This document shows positions 33,172 to 40,815 of a DNA stretch of 64,000 nt, one piece after another (position 1 is the stretch's first letter; the number at the start of each line of letters is the position of its first letter). The notes beneath the pieces were generated by a model. It did not search any database. It was not told where the DNA came from and worked only from the letters and a program-made list of their open reading frames with translations. The stretch is from CAWJMD01 sp963843835 (GTDB lineage Bacteria > Actinomycetota > Actinomycetes > Actinomycetales > CAWJMD01): the NCBI GenBank assembly GCA_963843835.1, contig CAWJMD010000001.1, positions 1 to 64,000 of the forward strand, given 5' to 3'. A program made the position numbers and the translations under genes.

Positions 33172-34245
33172 CTATGCCCGGAGCAGGACGAGCTCGAGGC
33201 AGAACCCGGGACCCATCGCCATCAGCACGCCGAGGCTGCCGGCGGCGGGAGGGCGCAGGCGCAGGGTGTCCTCCAGCACGTGCAGCACCGAGGCCGACGA
33301 GAGGTTGCCGATGCGACGCAGGGAGTCCCACGTCAGGCCGAGCGCCTCACGGTCGACCTCCAACGCGTCCTGCATGGCCTCCAGCACCTTCGGGCCGCCG
33401 GGGTGGCAGACCCACCAGCCGATGTCGGCCCGCGTCAGACCGTGGTCGGCGAGGAACCCGTCGACGTCACCGCGCACGTGCTCGCGCACCAGGTCGGGGA
33501 CCTCGGCGCCGAGGACGATGCGCAGCCCGGTCGACCCGACGTCCCACCCCATCGCCCGCTCGGTCCCGGCGTAGAGGCGGCTGCGGCTGGCCACGACGGT
33601 GGGCTGCGTCACCGGCCGTGGCGTGGCCGCCCCGGGGTGCTCGGGACCGACGGCGACGACCGCCGCGCCGCCGTCCCCGAAGAGGCCGCTGGCCACGAGG
33701 TTGGCCATGGAGACGTCCTGCCGCTGGACCGTCAGCGAGCAGAGCTCGACCGACAGCAGTGCCGCCACCTCGTTCGGGTGCCCGGCGAGGTAGTCGTGCA
33801 ACCGGGCGACCCCCGCCGCACCGGCCACGCACCCGAGACCGACGATCGGCACCCGCTTCAGGTCGAGCCGCAGGCCGAGCCGGGCCGCGACGCGGGCGTC
33901 GAGGGAGGGCACGGCCAGGCCGGTGATCGTGGTGGACACCAGCAGGTCGACGTCGCGCGGTCCGAGCCCGGCCGACTCGAGCGCCTGCGACAGGGCCTGC
34001 GCGCCGAGGTCGACCGCGACCTCGATGAACGCGTCGTTCGCGTCACCGAAGTCGGCGAGCTTCTCGTAGCGGTCGAGCGGGAGGGCCAGGTGCCGGAAGT
34101 CGACGCCCGCGTTCGCGTGGAACCGCCGCAGCAGACCCCGCTCGGCCTCGGTCCCGGTGATCACCTCGGCGAAGGCCTCGGTGACCTCGGTCTGGGCGTA
34201 CCGGTTCGGAGGCAGCACGCTCTCGACGGCCACGATGCGGGTCAC
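33172..34245 (-). CDS. type III polyketide synthase (SrsA-like)
   Basis: 357 residues. Chalcone-synthase fold with Cys139 in VGLGCVAGAAG, His281 in WVCHPGGPKV and Asn314 in RIGNLSSASV, the complete decarboxylative-condensation triad. RYEKLADFGDANDAFIEVAV and the small pocket residues fit the alkylresorcinol/alkylpyrone group using fatty acyl starters. First gene of a three-gene operon with SrsB- and SrsC-like enzymes. GTG 34245 lies seven bases from a TAGGCT box supplied by the shared palindrome. Confidence 0.93.
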   Translation of the reverse strand: MTRIVAVESVLPPNRYAQTEVTEAFAEVITGTEAERGLLRRFHANAGVDFRHLALPLDRYEKLADFGDANDAFIEVAVDLGAQALSQALESAGLGPRDVDLLVSTTITGLAVPSLDARVAARLGLRLDLKRVPIVGLGCVAGAAGVARLHDYLAGHPNEVAALLSVELCSLTVQRQDVSMANLVASGLFGDGGAAVVAVGPEHPGAATPRPVTQPTVVASRSRLYAGTERAMGWDVGSTGLRIVLGAEVPDLVREHVRGDVDGFLADHGLTRADIGWWVCHPGGPKVLEAMQDALEVDREALGLTWDSLRRIGNLSSASVLHVLEDTLRLRPPAAGSLGVLMAMGPGFCLELVLLRA

Positions 34246-34250
34246 CTTGT

Positions 34251-34275
34251 CGAGCCTAGGCGCGCCCTAGGCTCG
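34251..34275. promoter_or_regulatory. perfect palindrome between divergent PKS and prenyltransferase genes
   Basis: CGAGCCTAGG, five bases (CGCGC), CCTAGGCTCG. Each arm contains TAGGCT oriented toward one gene: six bases before GTG 34280 (UbiA) and seven bases before GTG 34245 (PKS). The palindrome is thus both a bidirectional pair of -10 boxes and, probably, an operator. Confidence 0.7.
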
Positions 34276-34279
34276 TGTC

Positions 34280-35131
34280 GTGCCCACCTCCGGACCCGAC
34301 GGCGCGCGGGCGGCCGCCGTGGGGCCGGGCGCCTCCGCCGGTCATCTCCTGCGGGCGAGCCATCCCGGTCCGTCGGTGGCCGTGACCACCCTGGCGGTGC
34401 TGCTCTCCGTCACGCTCGGCAACGGGCCGGGCCGGACCGTCCTGGTCGGGCTCGCCTTCCTGAGCGGCCAGGCCACGATCGGGTGGACGAACGACCTGGT
34501 CGACGCGGCACGGGACCGCGCCGCGGGTCGTGACGACAAGCCGGTGGCGAGCGGGCTGCTCGCCGAGTCGACGGTGCGCACCGCGACGGGAGCGGCCCTG
34601 CTCGCCTGCGTCGTGCTGTCGCTCCTCTGCGGGGTCGCGGCAGGCGTGGTGCACCTGCTCCTCGGCGTCGCGATGGGGTGGGCCTACAACCTCGGGCTCA
34701 AGCGCACCTGGTGGTCATGGGCGCCCTACGCGGTGGCGTTCGGGACGCTCCCGGCGATGGTCGCCCTCGCCGGCCGCCCACCGGCCCTGCCCCCGCTCTG
34801 GCTGATGGCCTGCGGCGCGCTGCTCGGCGTCGGCGCGCACCTGGTCAACGTGCTGCCCGACCTGGCGCAGGACGCCGCCACCGGCGTGCGCGGGTTGCCG
34901 CACCGCCTCGGCGAGCGCCGCGCCCGCGCCCTGGCGGCCGCCGTGCTCGCCGGCGCGTCGCTGCTCGCCGTGCTCGGCCCGTCCTCGGCGGTGCCCGCCT
35001 GGGCGTGGGCAGGTCTCGTCGCGGCCCTCGGCCTCGCGGCGGTCGCCGTCCGCGGCACCGGGCGGACGCCCTTCTGGGCCGCGGTCGCCGTCGCCGGCCT
35101 GGGCGTCGCGATGCTCCTGCTGCGCGCCTGA
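34280..35131 (+). CDS. UbiA-family prenyltransferase
   Basis: 283 residues, about eight or nine membrane helices. The two Asp-rich Mg-diphosphate motifs are present: NDLVDAARD (Asn71, Asp72, Asp75, Asp79) and DLAQD (Asp194, Asp198), with MGWAYNLGLKRTWWSWAPYA between. It should attach a prenyl chain to an aromatic or quinone acceptor; the polyketide phenol made by the divergent operon is the natural candidate. GTG 34280 begins five bases after the palindrome and is probably leaderless. Confidence 0.87.
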   Translation: MPTSGPDGARAAAVGPGASAGHLLRASHPGPSVAVTTLAVLLSVTLGNGPGRTVLVGLAFLSGQATIGWTNDLVDAARDRAAGRDDKPVASGLLAESTVRTATGAALLACVVLSLLCGVAAGVVHLLLGVAMGWAYNLGLKRTWWSWAPYAVAFGTLPAMVALAGRPPALPPLWLMACGALLGVGAHLVNVLPDLAQDAATGVRGLPHRLGERRARALAAAVLAGASLLAVLGPSSAVPAWAWAGLVAALGLAAVAVRGTGRTPFWAAVAVAGLGVAMLLLRA

Positions 35132-35155
35132 GGGTGCGGGTCGCCAGGCGGCCCG

Positions 35156-35161
35156 TAGGCT
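35156..35161 (+). promoter_or_regulatory. leaderless -10 box TAGGCT for idi
   Basis: TAGGCT, six bases, GTG 35168. Confidence 0.55.
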
Positions 35162-35167
35162 GCGTCG

Positions 35168-35734
35168 GTGGGCGTGGGCGACTCGGCGGTGGATGCGGCG
35201 CAGGTGGACGAGCTCGTGGTGCTCCTCGACCAGGAGCACCGGCCGGTCGGCACGATGCCGAAGCGACTCGTGCACGGCGAGACCACACCCCTGCACCTGG
35301 CCTTCTCGGTCTACGTGTTCGACACCGCCGGCCGCTTCCTGGTCACACGGCGGGCGCTGGGAAAGCGGACGTGGCCGGGCGTGTGGACGAACACCTGCTG
35401 CGGACACCCCGCCCCCGACGAGTCGCTGGAGCTGGCGGCGCAGCGCCGCCTCGCAGACGAGCTGGGGCTGGACGTGACGGGGCTCGAGGTCGTGCTTCCC
35501 GACTTCGCCTACCAGGCCGTGTCGCCCGAGGGCCTGATGGAGAACGAGTTCTGCCCGGTGCTGGTGGCCCGGGCGGAGGGCGACCCGGTGGGCCGGCCGG
35601 ACGAGGTGGCGCAGTGGACGTGGACCGACTGGGACGGGTGGTGCTCGGCGGTGGCGGCGGCGCCCTGGGCGTTCAGCCCGTGGACGGTGGAGCAGACCCC
35701 GCTGGTGGCGCAGGCCCGCCGAGGTCGAACGTGA
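35168..35734 (+). CDS. idi: isopentenyl-diphosphate delta-isomerase, type 1
   Basis: 188 residues. Nudix-type Idi with the active-site Cys78 in WTNTCCGHP and the catalytic Glu of MENEFCPV (residues about 124-130); TPLHLAFSVYVFDTAGRFLV at the start of the fold. Interconverts IPP and DMAPP, providing allylic primer for prenyl chains. Its place beside UbiA and the type III PKS suggests a precursor-supply role, with its own -10 box. The 3' end overlaps the convergent zinc-finger gene by 62 bases. Confidence 0.92.
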   Translation: MGVGDSAVDAAQVDELVVLLDQEHRPVGTMPKRLVHGETTPLHLAFSVYVFDTAGRFLVTRRALGKRTWPGVWTNTCCGHPAPDESLELAAQRRLADELGLDVTGLEVVLPDFAYQAVSPEGLMENEFCPVLVARAEGDPVGRPDEVAQWTWTDWDGWCSAVAAAPWAFSPWTVEQTPLVAQARRGRT

Positions 35735-35981
35735 GCTTCTCCGGGTAGCACCAGAACCAGGCCTCACCCGGCTCGAACGAGCGCACCACGGGGTGCCCCG
35801 TGCCGTGGTAGTGAGCGGTCGCGTGCCTGTTCGGCGACGAGTCGCAGCACCCGACGTGCCCGCACTGCTGGCACATCCGCAGGTGCACCCACGAGGCGCC
35901 GACGGCCAGGCAGTCCTCGCACCCGTCCGCGGAGGGGCGCGCGCCGGGGTCGATCCGGTCGAGGTGCGTGCAGGTCGCCAT
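35673..35981 (-). CDS. UBP-type zinc-finger protein
   Basis: 102 residues. CTHLDRIDPGARPSADGCED with CLAVGASWVHLRMCQQCGHV, GCCDSSPNRHATAHYHGTGH and VVRSFEPGEAWFWCY reproduce the ZnF-UBP pattern (Cys/His pairs binding three zincs). Actinobacterial stand-alone members have unknown function; in eukaryotes the domain binds ubiquitin C-termini. ATG 35981 chosen; an in-frame upstream GTG/ATG at 36014 would add eleven residues. Convergent with, and overlapping, idi. Confidence 0.88.
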   Translation of the reverse strand: MATCTHLDRIDPGARPSADGCEDCLAVGASWVHLRMCQQCGHVGCCDSSPNRHATAHYHGTGHPVVRSFEPGEAWFWCYPEKLTFDLGGPAPPAGSAPPSTG

Positions 35982-36173
35982 GCCTGTCTCCCGGTCGGCG
36001 GTGGTGGCGCCCATCCTGCTCCGGTCACCCCCCGACCGCCAGGGCCCCCCTCGCGCGCCGGGTTCCGCACGACTCTCCCACCGCGTGCCGAATCAGCCGT
36101 TCCCGGTGGTGTGACCCCTAGCCTGACCCGCATCGCCCGCTGACGGGGTGGCGATCTGGCGGACGGAGTACCG

Positions 36174-38828
36174 GTGCCGAACGTGCGCGACGCGTCGACG
36201 ACGACCCGTCCGTCGTCGCTGCGTGCGCCCGTCCTCGCCGGGGCCGTGCTCCTGGCCGCCGCACCGCTGGTGCTCCCCGCCACGCTCGGGCCGCTGCTGG
36301 TGGTCTCGGGGCTGGTCGCCTCCGTCCTCTGCGCGGTGGCGAGCGCGCGGGCTCTCGGGGCCGACCGCTGGGGCTGGATCCTGCTGGGGGGCGGGCAGCT
36401 CGCGAACGGCCTCGGCAACATCGCCATCGCCGCCGACGCCTCGTGGATCCACACGCCGACGTGGGCGCCCAGCATCGCGTTCAACCTGGCGTCCCTCCTG
36501 ACGGCCCTCGGGCTGCTGGCGTTCGTGCTGCCACCCGCCCCCCTGCACCGCATGCTCCGGACGCTCGTGGACGTGCTGATCGTGACGGGCAGCGCGTTCG
36601 TCGTCGGCTGGCAGTGGAACCTGCCCGCGGTTCTCGGGGAGGAGCGTGACTCCAGCGCCCTCGGCCTGATGGGCTACACCGCGATGGTGCTCAACCTCAT
36701 CGGCCTCACGGTGGGGTTGGTGCTGCTGAGGTCACGGGCGCGCGGTGAGGGCGCCGCGGTCCGGCTGGCCTGGGCGTCCCTGGTGCTCGCGACCCTCGGC
36801 GACACGGTCGTGGTGGCGGCGACCTGGGGGGCCCTGACGACCCTCGCCCCCTACCTGTGGATGGCGTCGTCGCTGGTGGTGGCGGTCGGTGCGGCCTGCG
36901 CCCTGCCGGGTTCACGGCCGGTGCTGTGGATCGGACGCGACCGGTCCATGGACGCTGCCACGGTCGGCGTCTTCGTCACCGTGCTGCTGGTGCTGGCCGG
37001 CGGCGCCCTGGACCGCGTCGGCGAGGTCGTGCTGTGCGCGATCATCCTGCTGCTGCTGGCCCGGCAGGTGCGCGTGGCCGCCGAGCGGGCCCGGCTGGCC
37101 CGCTCGCTGCGCGGGAGCGAGGAGCACTTCCGGACGCTGGTGCAGGACACGCGGGACGTCATCATGCGCGTGGACGACCACGGCGACATCAGCTACGCGT
37201 CGCCCGCCTGCCGGCGTCTGTTCGGCCTGGACGCCGACGAGATCCTGGGAACGCGCCTGATCGAGCTCGTGTCGGCGACGCAGCGCGCGGAGGTCGCGGC
37301 CGTGATGCGGCGCCTGCGCGATCACGGTGCGTCCGTGCGCATGGAGACTGACGTCGACACCCCCGAGGGCGACGTGCTGCACGTCGAGGCGATCGGCACC
37401 CAGGTCGCCGAGGGCTTCGTCGTCTCGGTGCGCGACGTGACGGAACGGGTCGAGCTCCAGCGGCGACTGCACCACGCGGCGCACCACGACAGCCTCACCC
37501 GCATCCCGAACCGGGCCAGCTTCGAGGCCGCCCTACGCGAGCGGATCGACGAGCCCGGGGGCGCGGCGGTGATGTTCGTCGACCTGGACGGCTTCAAGCG
37601 CATCAACGACTCCACCGGGCACGCGGCCGGCGACGCCGTGCTGGTCGAGGTGGTGCGCCGCATCTCGACGGCCCTGCACCCCGGCGACCTGCTCTCCCGC
37701 TTCGGCGGCGACGAGTTCACGGTCCTGCTCCGCCCGGGGCTCGAGCCCGAGCCGGCGCGCGAGCTGGCCGAGGCCGTGCGCGACGCCGTGCGGGGTGGCT
37801 ACGAGGTCGACGGCCGCGAGGTCAGCCTCGGCGCGACCGTCGGGGTCGCCTTCGGGACGCCGGGCAGCGACCCGGCCGCGCTGGTGCGCAACGCCGACCT
37901 GGCCATGTACGCGGCGAAGTCGGACGTCGGCCCGTCCGTCCGACTCTTCGAGCAGCAGATGCACGACGAGGCCGCGCGGCGCATCCAGCTGGAGAGCCAC
38001 CTGCGCCGCGCCCTGGCGGGGGACGGGCTGCGGCTGGTCTACCAGCCCGTCGTCGACCTCACGACGGGCGGCATCGTGGGCGTCGAGGCGCTGCTGCGCT
38101 GGTACGACGGCGAGCGCGTCGTGCTCGACCCGGGCGAGCTCGTCGCGCTGGCCGAGTCGCTCGGGCTGATCGGCCGGCTGGGGCAGCTGGTCCTGGCCAA
38201 GGCGATCACGCAGGCCGCCGAGTGCCAGCACGCCGGCTACCCGGTGCGGATGGCGGTCAACGTCTCCTCCCGTCAGTTCCAGGACGCGGACTTCCCGGCC
38301 CTGGTGGGCGGTCTGCTCGACCAGCACGGCGTCGAGCCGGAGATGCTCACCCTGGAGGTGACCGAGACGATCCTGCTGGAGGACACCGAGGCCGCGATCG
38401 AGGTGCTGGCCACCCTGCGCGCTCTCGGCGTCCGGCTCGCGATCGACGACTTCGGCACCGGCTACTCGGGCCTGTCGTACCTTCACCGCCTGCCGGTGGA
38501 CGAGCTGAAGATCGACCGGTCCTTCGTCACCGGCCTCGGACGTGTGCCCCAGCTGACCGCCCTGGTGTCGACCGTCGTGCAGATGGGCCAGGACCTGGGG
38601 CTGGACCTGGTCGCCGAGGGCGTCGAGAACCCGCTCCAGATGCACCACCTGCGCGGCCTCGGGGTGGACTACATGCAGGGCTACCTCGCGTCGCGGCCCC
38701 TCTCCGGTGCGGGGCTGATGGGCTGCCTGCGGCGCGGGCCGTTCGTACTGCGGGTCGCCGGCGCGGCGACGTACCTGCCTCGCACGCTCGGGCTGCCCCC
38801 GCTCGAGGAGGAGGTCGTCAACGCCTGA
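36174..38828 (+). CDS. membrane PAS-GGDEF-EAL cyclic-di-GMP protein
   Basis: 884 residues. About eight hydrophobic segments (1-300), a PAS domain from about 311 (EEHFRTLVQDTRDVIMRVDD), GGDEF from about 440 with the intact site FGGDEFTVL near 509, and EAL from about 610 with GVEALLRWYD near 638 and the DDFGTGYSGLSYLHRLPVDE loop. Both catalytic signatures are intact, so synthesis and hydrolysis of c-di-GMP are possible. GTG 36174 follows GGACGGAG. Stands alone. Confidence 0.9.
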   Translation: MPNVRDASTTTRPSSLRAPVLAGAVLLAAAPLVLPATLGPLLVVSGLVASVLCAVASARALGADRWGWILLGGGQLANGLGNIAIAADASWIHTPTWAPSIAFNLASLLTALGLLAFVLPPAPLHRMLRTLVDVLIVTGSAFVVGWQWNLPAVLGEERDSSALGLMGYTAMVLNLIGLTVGLVLLRSRARGEGAAVRLAWASLVLATLGDTVVVAATWGALTTLAPYLWMASSLVVAVGAACALPGSRPVLWIGRDRSMDAATVGVFVTVLLVLAGGALDRVGEVVLCAIILLLLARQVRVAAERARLARSLRGSEEHFRTLVQDTRDVIMRVDDHGDISYASPACRRLFGLDADEILGTRLIELVSATQRAEVAAVMRRLRDHGASVRMETDVDTPEGDVLHVEAIGTQVAEGFVVSVRDVTERVELQRRLHHAAHHDSLTRIPNRASFEAALRERIDEPGGAAVMFVDLDGFKRINDSTGHAAGDAVLVEVVRRISTALHPGDLLSRFGGDEFTVLLRPGLEPEPARELAEAVRDAVRGGYEVDGREVSLGATVGVAFGTPGSDPAALVRNADLAMYAAKSDVGPSVRLFEQQMHDEAARRIQLESHLRRALAGDGLRLVYQPVVDLTTGGIVGVEALLRWYDGERVVLDPGELVALAESLGLIGRLGQLVLAKAITQAAECQHAGYPVRMAVNVSSRQFQDADFPALVGGLLDQHGVEPEMLTLEVTETILLEDTEAAIEVLATLRALGVRLAIDDFGTGYSGLSYLHRLPVDELKIDRSFVTGLGRVPQLTALVSTVVQMGQDLGLDLVAEGVENPLQMHHLRGLGVDYMQGYLASRPLSGAGLMGCLRRGPFVLRVAGAATYLPRTLGLPPLEEEVVNA

Positions 38829-39050
38829 CCCCTCACCCATCGACGGGCGCCGGGGTGACTGGGTCGGCCCCCCACGCGGTCATCCGTACGGTCCAGGGCG
38901 TCACTCTCTGTGGACGCCGACCCGTGCTGCGTGGCTCGGGGTTGGGGCGTACAGGTGAGGACGGCGCGACAGCACCAGGGGAACCATGCCGCGCTGCCAC
39001 CCTGAGGGTGCGACGGGGGGCCGTTCGCGCGGACGAAGGGGGGCGTGACG

Positions 39051-40733
39051 ATGACACACCGCGCTCTGGCGACGGGGCTGGCGTGGGCGCTCGCCGCCAC
39101 CCTGTCCGTACCGCTCACCGGCCCGGCGCTGGCCGCGGCGCCGCCCGCCCCCGCGCAGTCCTCCGGCGGTGTTGCCGAGCCGCTCGCCTCGAAGTGGGGC
39201 GACGACGACACCCACGAGGGCTGGCGCGCGTCGAGGCTCACGGGGTCGTGGGTGGCGCAGCGCGACCACGGATCGCTCTGGTACGTGACCAAGACGACCG
39301 GGGCGCAGGACGTGTGGGGCAAGCAGGATCCCCACGACGCTCGGCGCAAGCTCACCGGTCAGGGTGTCGGCGTCGCCCTGATCGACACGGGCGTGGCTCC
39401 GGTCGAGGGGCTGGTGACGTCCGGCAAGGTCGTCAACGGCCCTGACCTGTCGTTCGAGTCGCAGTCGGACAACACGCGCCACCTCGACGGGTACGGCCAC
39501 GGGACGCACATGGCCGGCATCATCGCCGGACGTGACGGCGCCGCCGCCCGGGGCAACGAGAAGGACGGCAAGTCCTTCGTGGGGATGGCGCCGGACGCCA
39601 CGATCATCAACGTGAAGGTCGGTGCCGCTGACGGAGGCACCGACGTGTCCCAGGTGGTCGCCGCCGTCGACTGGGTGGTCGCCCACCGCGCCGACCACAA
39701 CATCCGTGTGCTGAACCTCTCCTACGGCACCGACTCCACGCAGGCATCCACGAGGGACCCGCTCGCCCATGCCGTCGAGAACGCCTGGCGCGCAGGGATC
39801 GTCGTCGTCGTGGCTGCGGGCAACGACGGCGAGTCCGGTGCCACGCGCCTGACGATGCCCGCCGTCGACCCGTACGTCCTGGCCGTGGGGTCGTCCGACC
39901 ACCACGGCAGCGACAGCCCGCGGGACACGACAGTGGGTGCCTGGACCAACGACGGGACGTCCGAGCGTCGTCCCGACCTGATCGCACCGGGCAAGTCGGT
40001 CGTCGGGCTCGGCGTGCCCGGCTCGCTGGCGTGGACCCAGCATCCGGAGGGCAAGGTGTACGGCGACAGCTCGGGTCGCCTCTTCCGTGGGACCGGGACG
40101 TCGCAGTCGGCCGCCGTGGTGTCGGGGGCCGCCGCCCTGATCCTGCAGCGCAACCCCGAGCTGACACCCGACCAGGTCAAGGGCCTCCTCCGCGCGAGCG
40201 CGAAACGGCTGATGGTCGACCGCGACCCCACCCAGGGCGCCGGGCTCCTCGACGTGAAGGGTGCCGTCGAGCTGCTCGAGAACCAGCGGCCCGGCGCCTA
40301 CCGCCAGACCTGGGCGACCTCCACCGGCCTCGGCTCGCTCGAGGCCTCGCGTGGGGGCAGCTACGTGGTCGACCCCGACACCGGAGCGCTCCTGACCGGG
40401 GAGCAGGACATCTTCGGCGAGACCTGGGATGCGACGACGTGGGCGGGGGCGTCCACGCAGCGCCGTGCATGGAGCGGCGGCACCTGGCGCGGGTCCGAGT
40501 GGGCGGGCGCCGCGTGGAGCGGCACGTCCTGGGCCGGCACGACCTGGGCCTCGACCAGCTGGACCCGGCGGAGCTGGAGCGGCGTCGACTGGTCCCGCCG
40601 CAGCTGGAGCACGATGGCGTTCCTGCGCCGCAGCTGGTCGGGTGACGACTGGTCGCGCCGCAGCTGGTCGTCGGTGAACTTCTCCCGACGGTCCTGGTCC
40701 ACCGTCGACTGGGTGCTGTCCGGCACCTGGTGA
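39051..40733 (+). CDS. secreted subtilisin-family peptidase (S8) with Trp-rich tail
   Basis: 560 residues. Sec signal THRALATGLAWALAATLSVP ending near ALAA. Catalytic Asp112 (ALIDTGVAP), His153 (YGHGTHMAG) and Ser351 (GTGTSQSAAVVSG). From about residue 460 the protein consists of short units with Trp every 5-7 residues (TWDATTWAG, GSEWAGAAWSGTSWAG, SWSGVDWSRRSW, repeated RRSWS blocks) ending VLSGTW. Such W-rich tails occur on other actinobacterial S8 peptidases, with unknown purpose, perhaps surface retention. ATG 39051 behind AAGGGGGG. Confidence 0.9.
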   Translation: MTHRALATGLAWALAATLSVPLTGPALAAAPPAPAQSSGGVAEPLASKWGDDDTHEGWRASRLTGSWVAQRDHGSLWYVTKTTGAQDVWGKQDPHDARRKLTGQGVGVALIDTGVAPVEGLVTSGKVVNGPDLSFESQSDNTRHLDGYGHGTHMAGIIAGRDGAAARGNEKDGKSFVGMAPDATIINVKVGAADGGTDVSQVVAAVDWVVAHRADHNIRVLNLSYGTDSTQASTRDPLAHAVENAWRAGIVVVVAAGNDGESGATRLTMPAVDPYVLAVGSSDHHGSDSPRDTTVGAWTNDGTSERRPDLIAPGKSVVGLGVPGSLAWTQHPEGKVYGDSSGRLFRGTGTSQSAAVVSGAAALILQRNPELTPDQVKGLLRASAKRLMVDRDPTQGAGLLDVKGAVELLENQRPGAYRQTWATSTGLGSLEASRGGSYVVDPDTGALLTGEQDIFGETWDATTWAGASTQRRAWSGGTWRGSEWAGAAWSGTSWAGTTWASTSWTRRSWSGVDWSRRSWSTMAFLRRSWSGDDWSRRSWSSVNFSRRSWSTVDWVLSGTW

Positions 40734-40815
40734 CCCGTACGCGCCTCAAGGCGCCCCAGCTCGAGGCCGATGAGGTCTCTGGGGTACAGCCGAGGTCCAG
40801 GGGACGGAGTCGACC

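Noticed and set aside
38829..39050. c-di-GMP riboswitch before the S8 peptidase gene
   Set aside because: The neighbourhood made it attractive, but I could not find the conserved GEMM core or paired arms.
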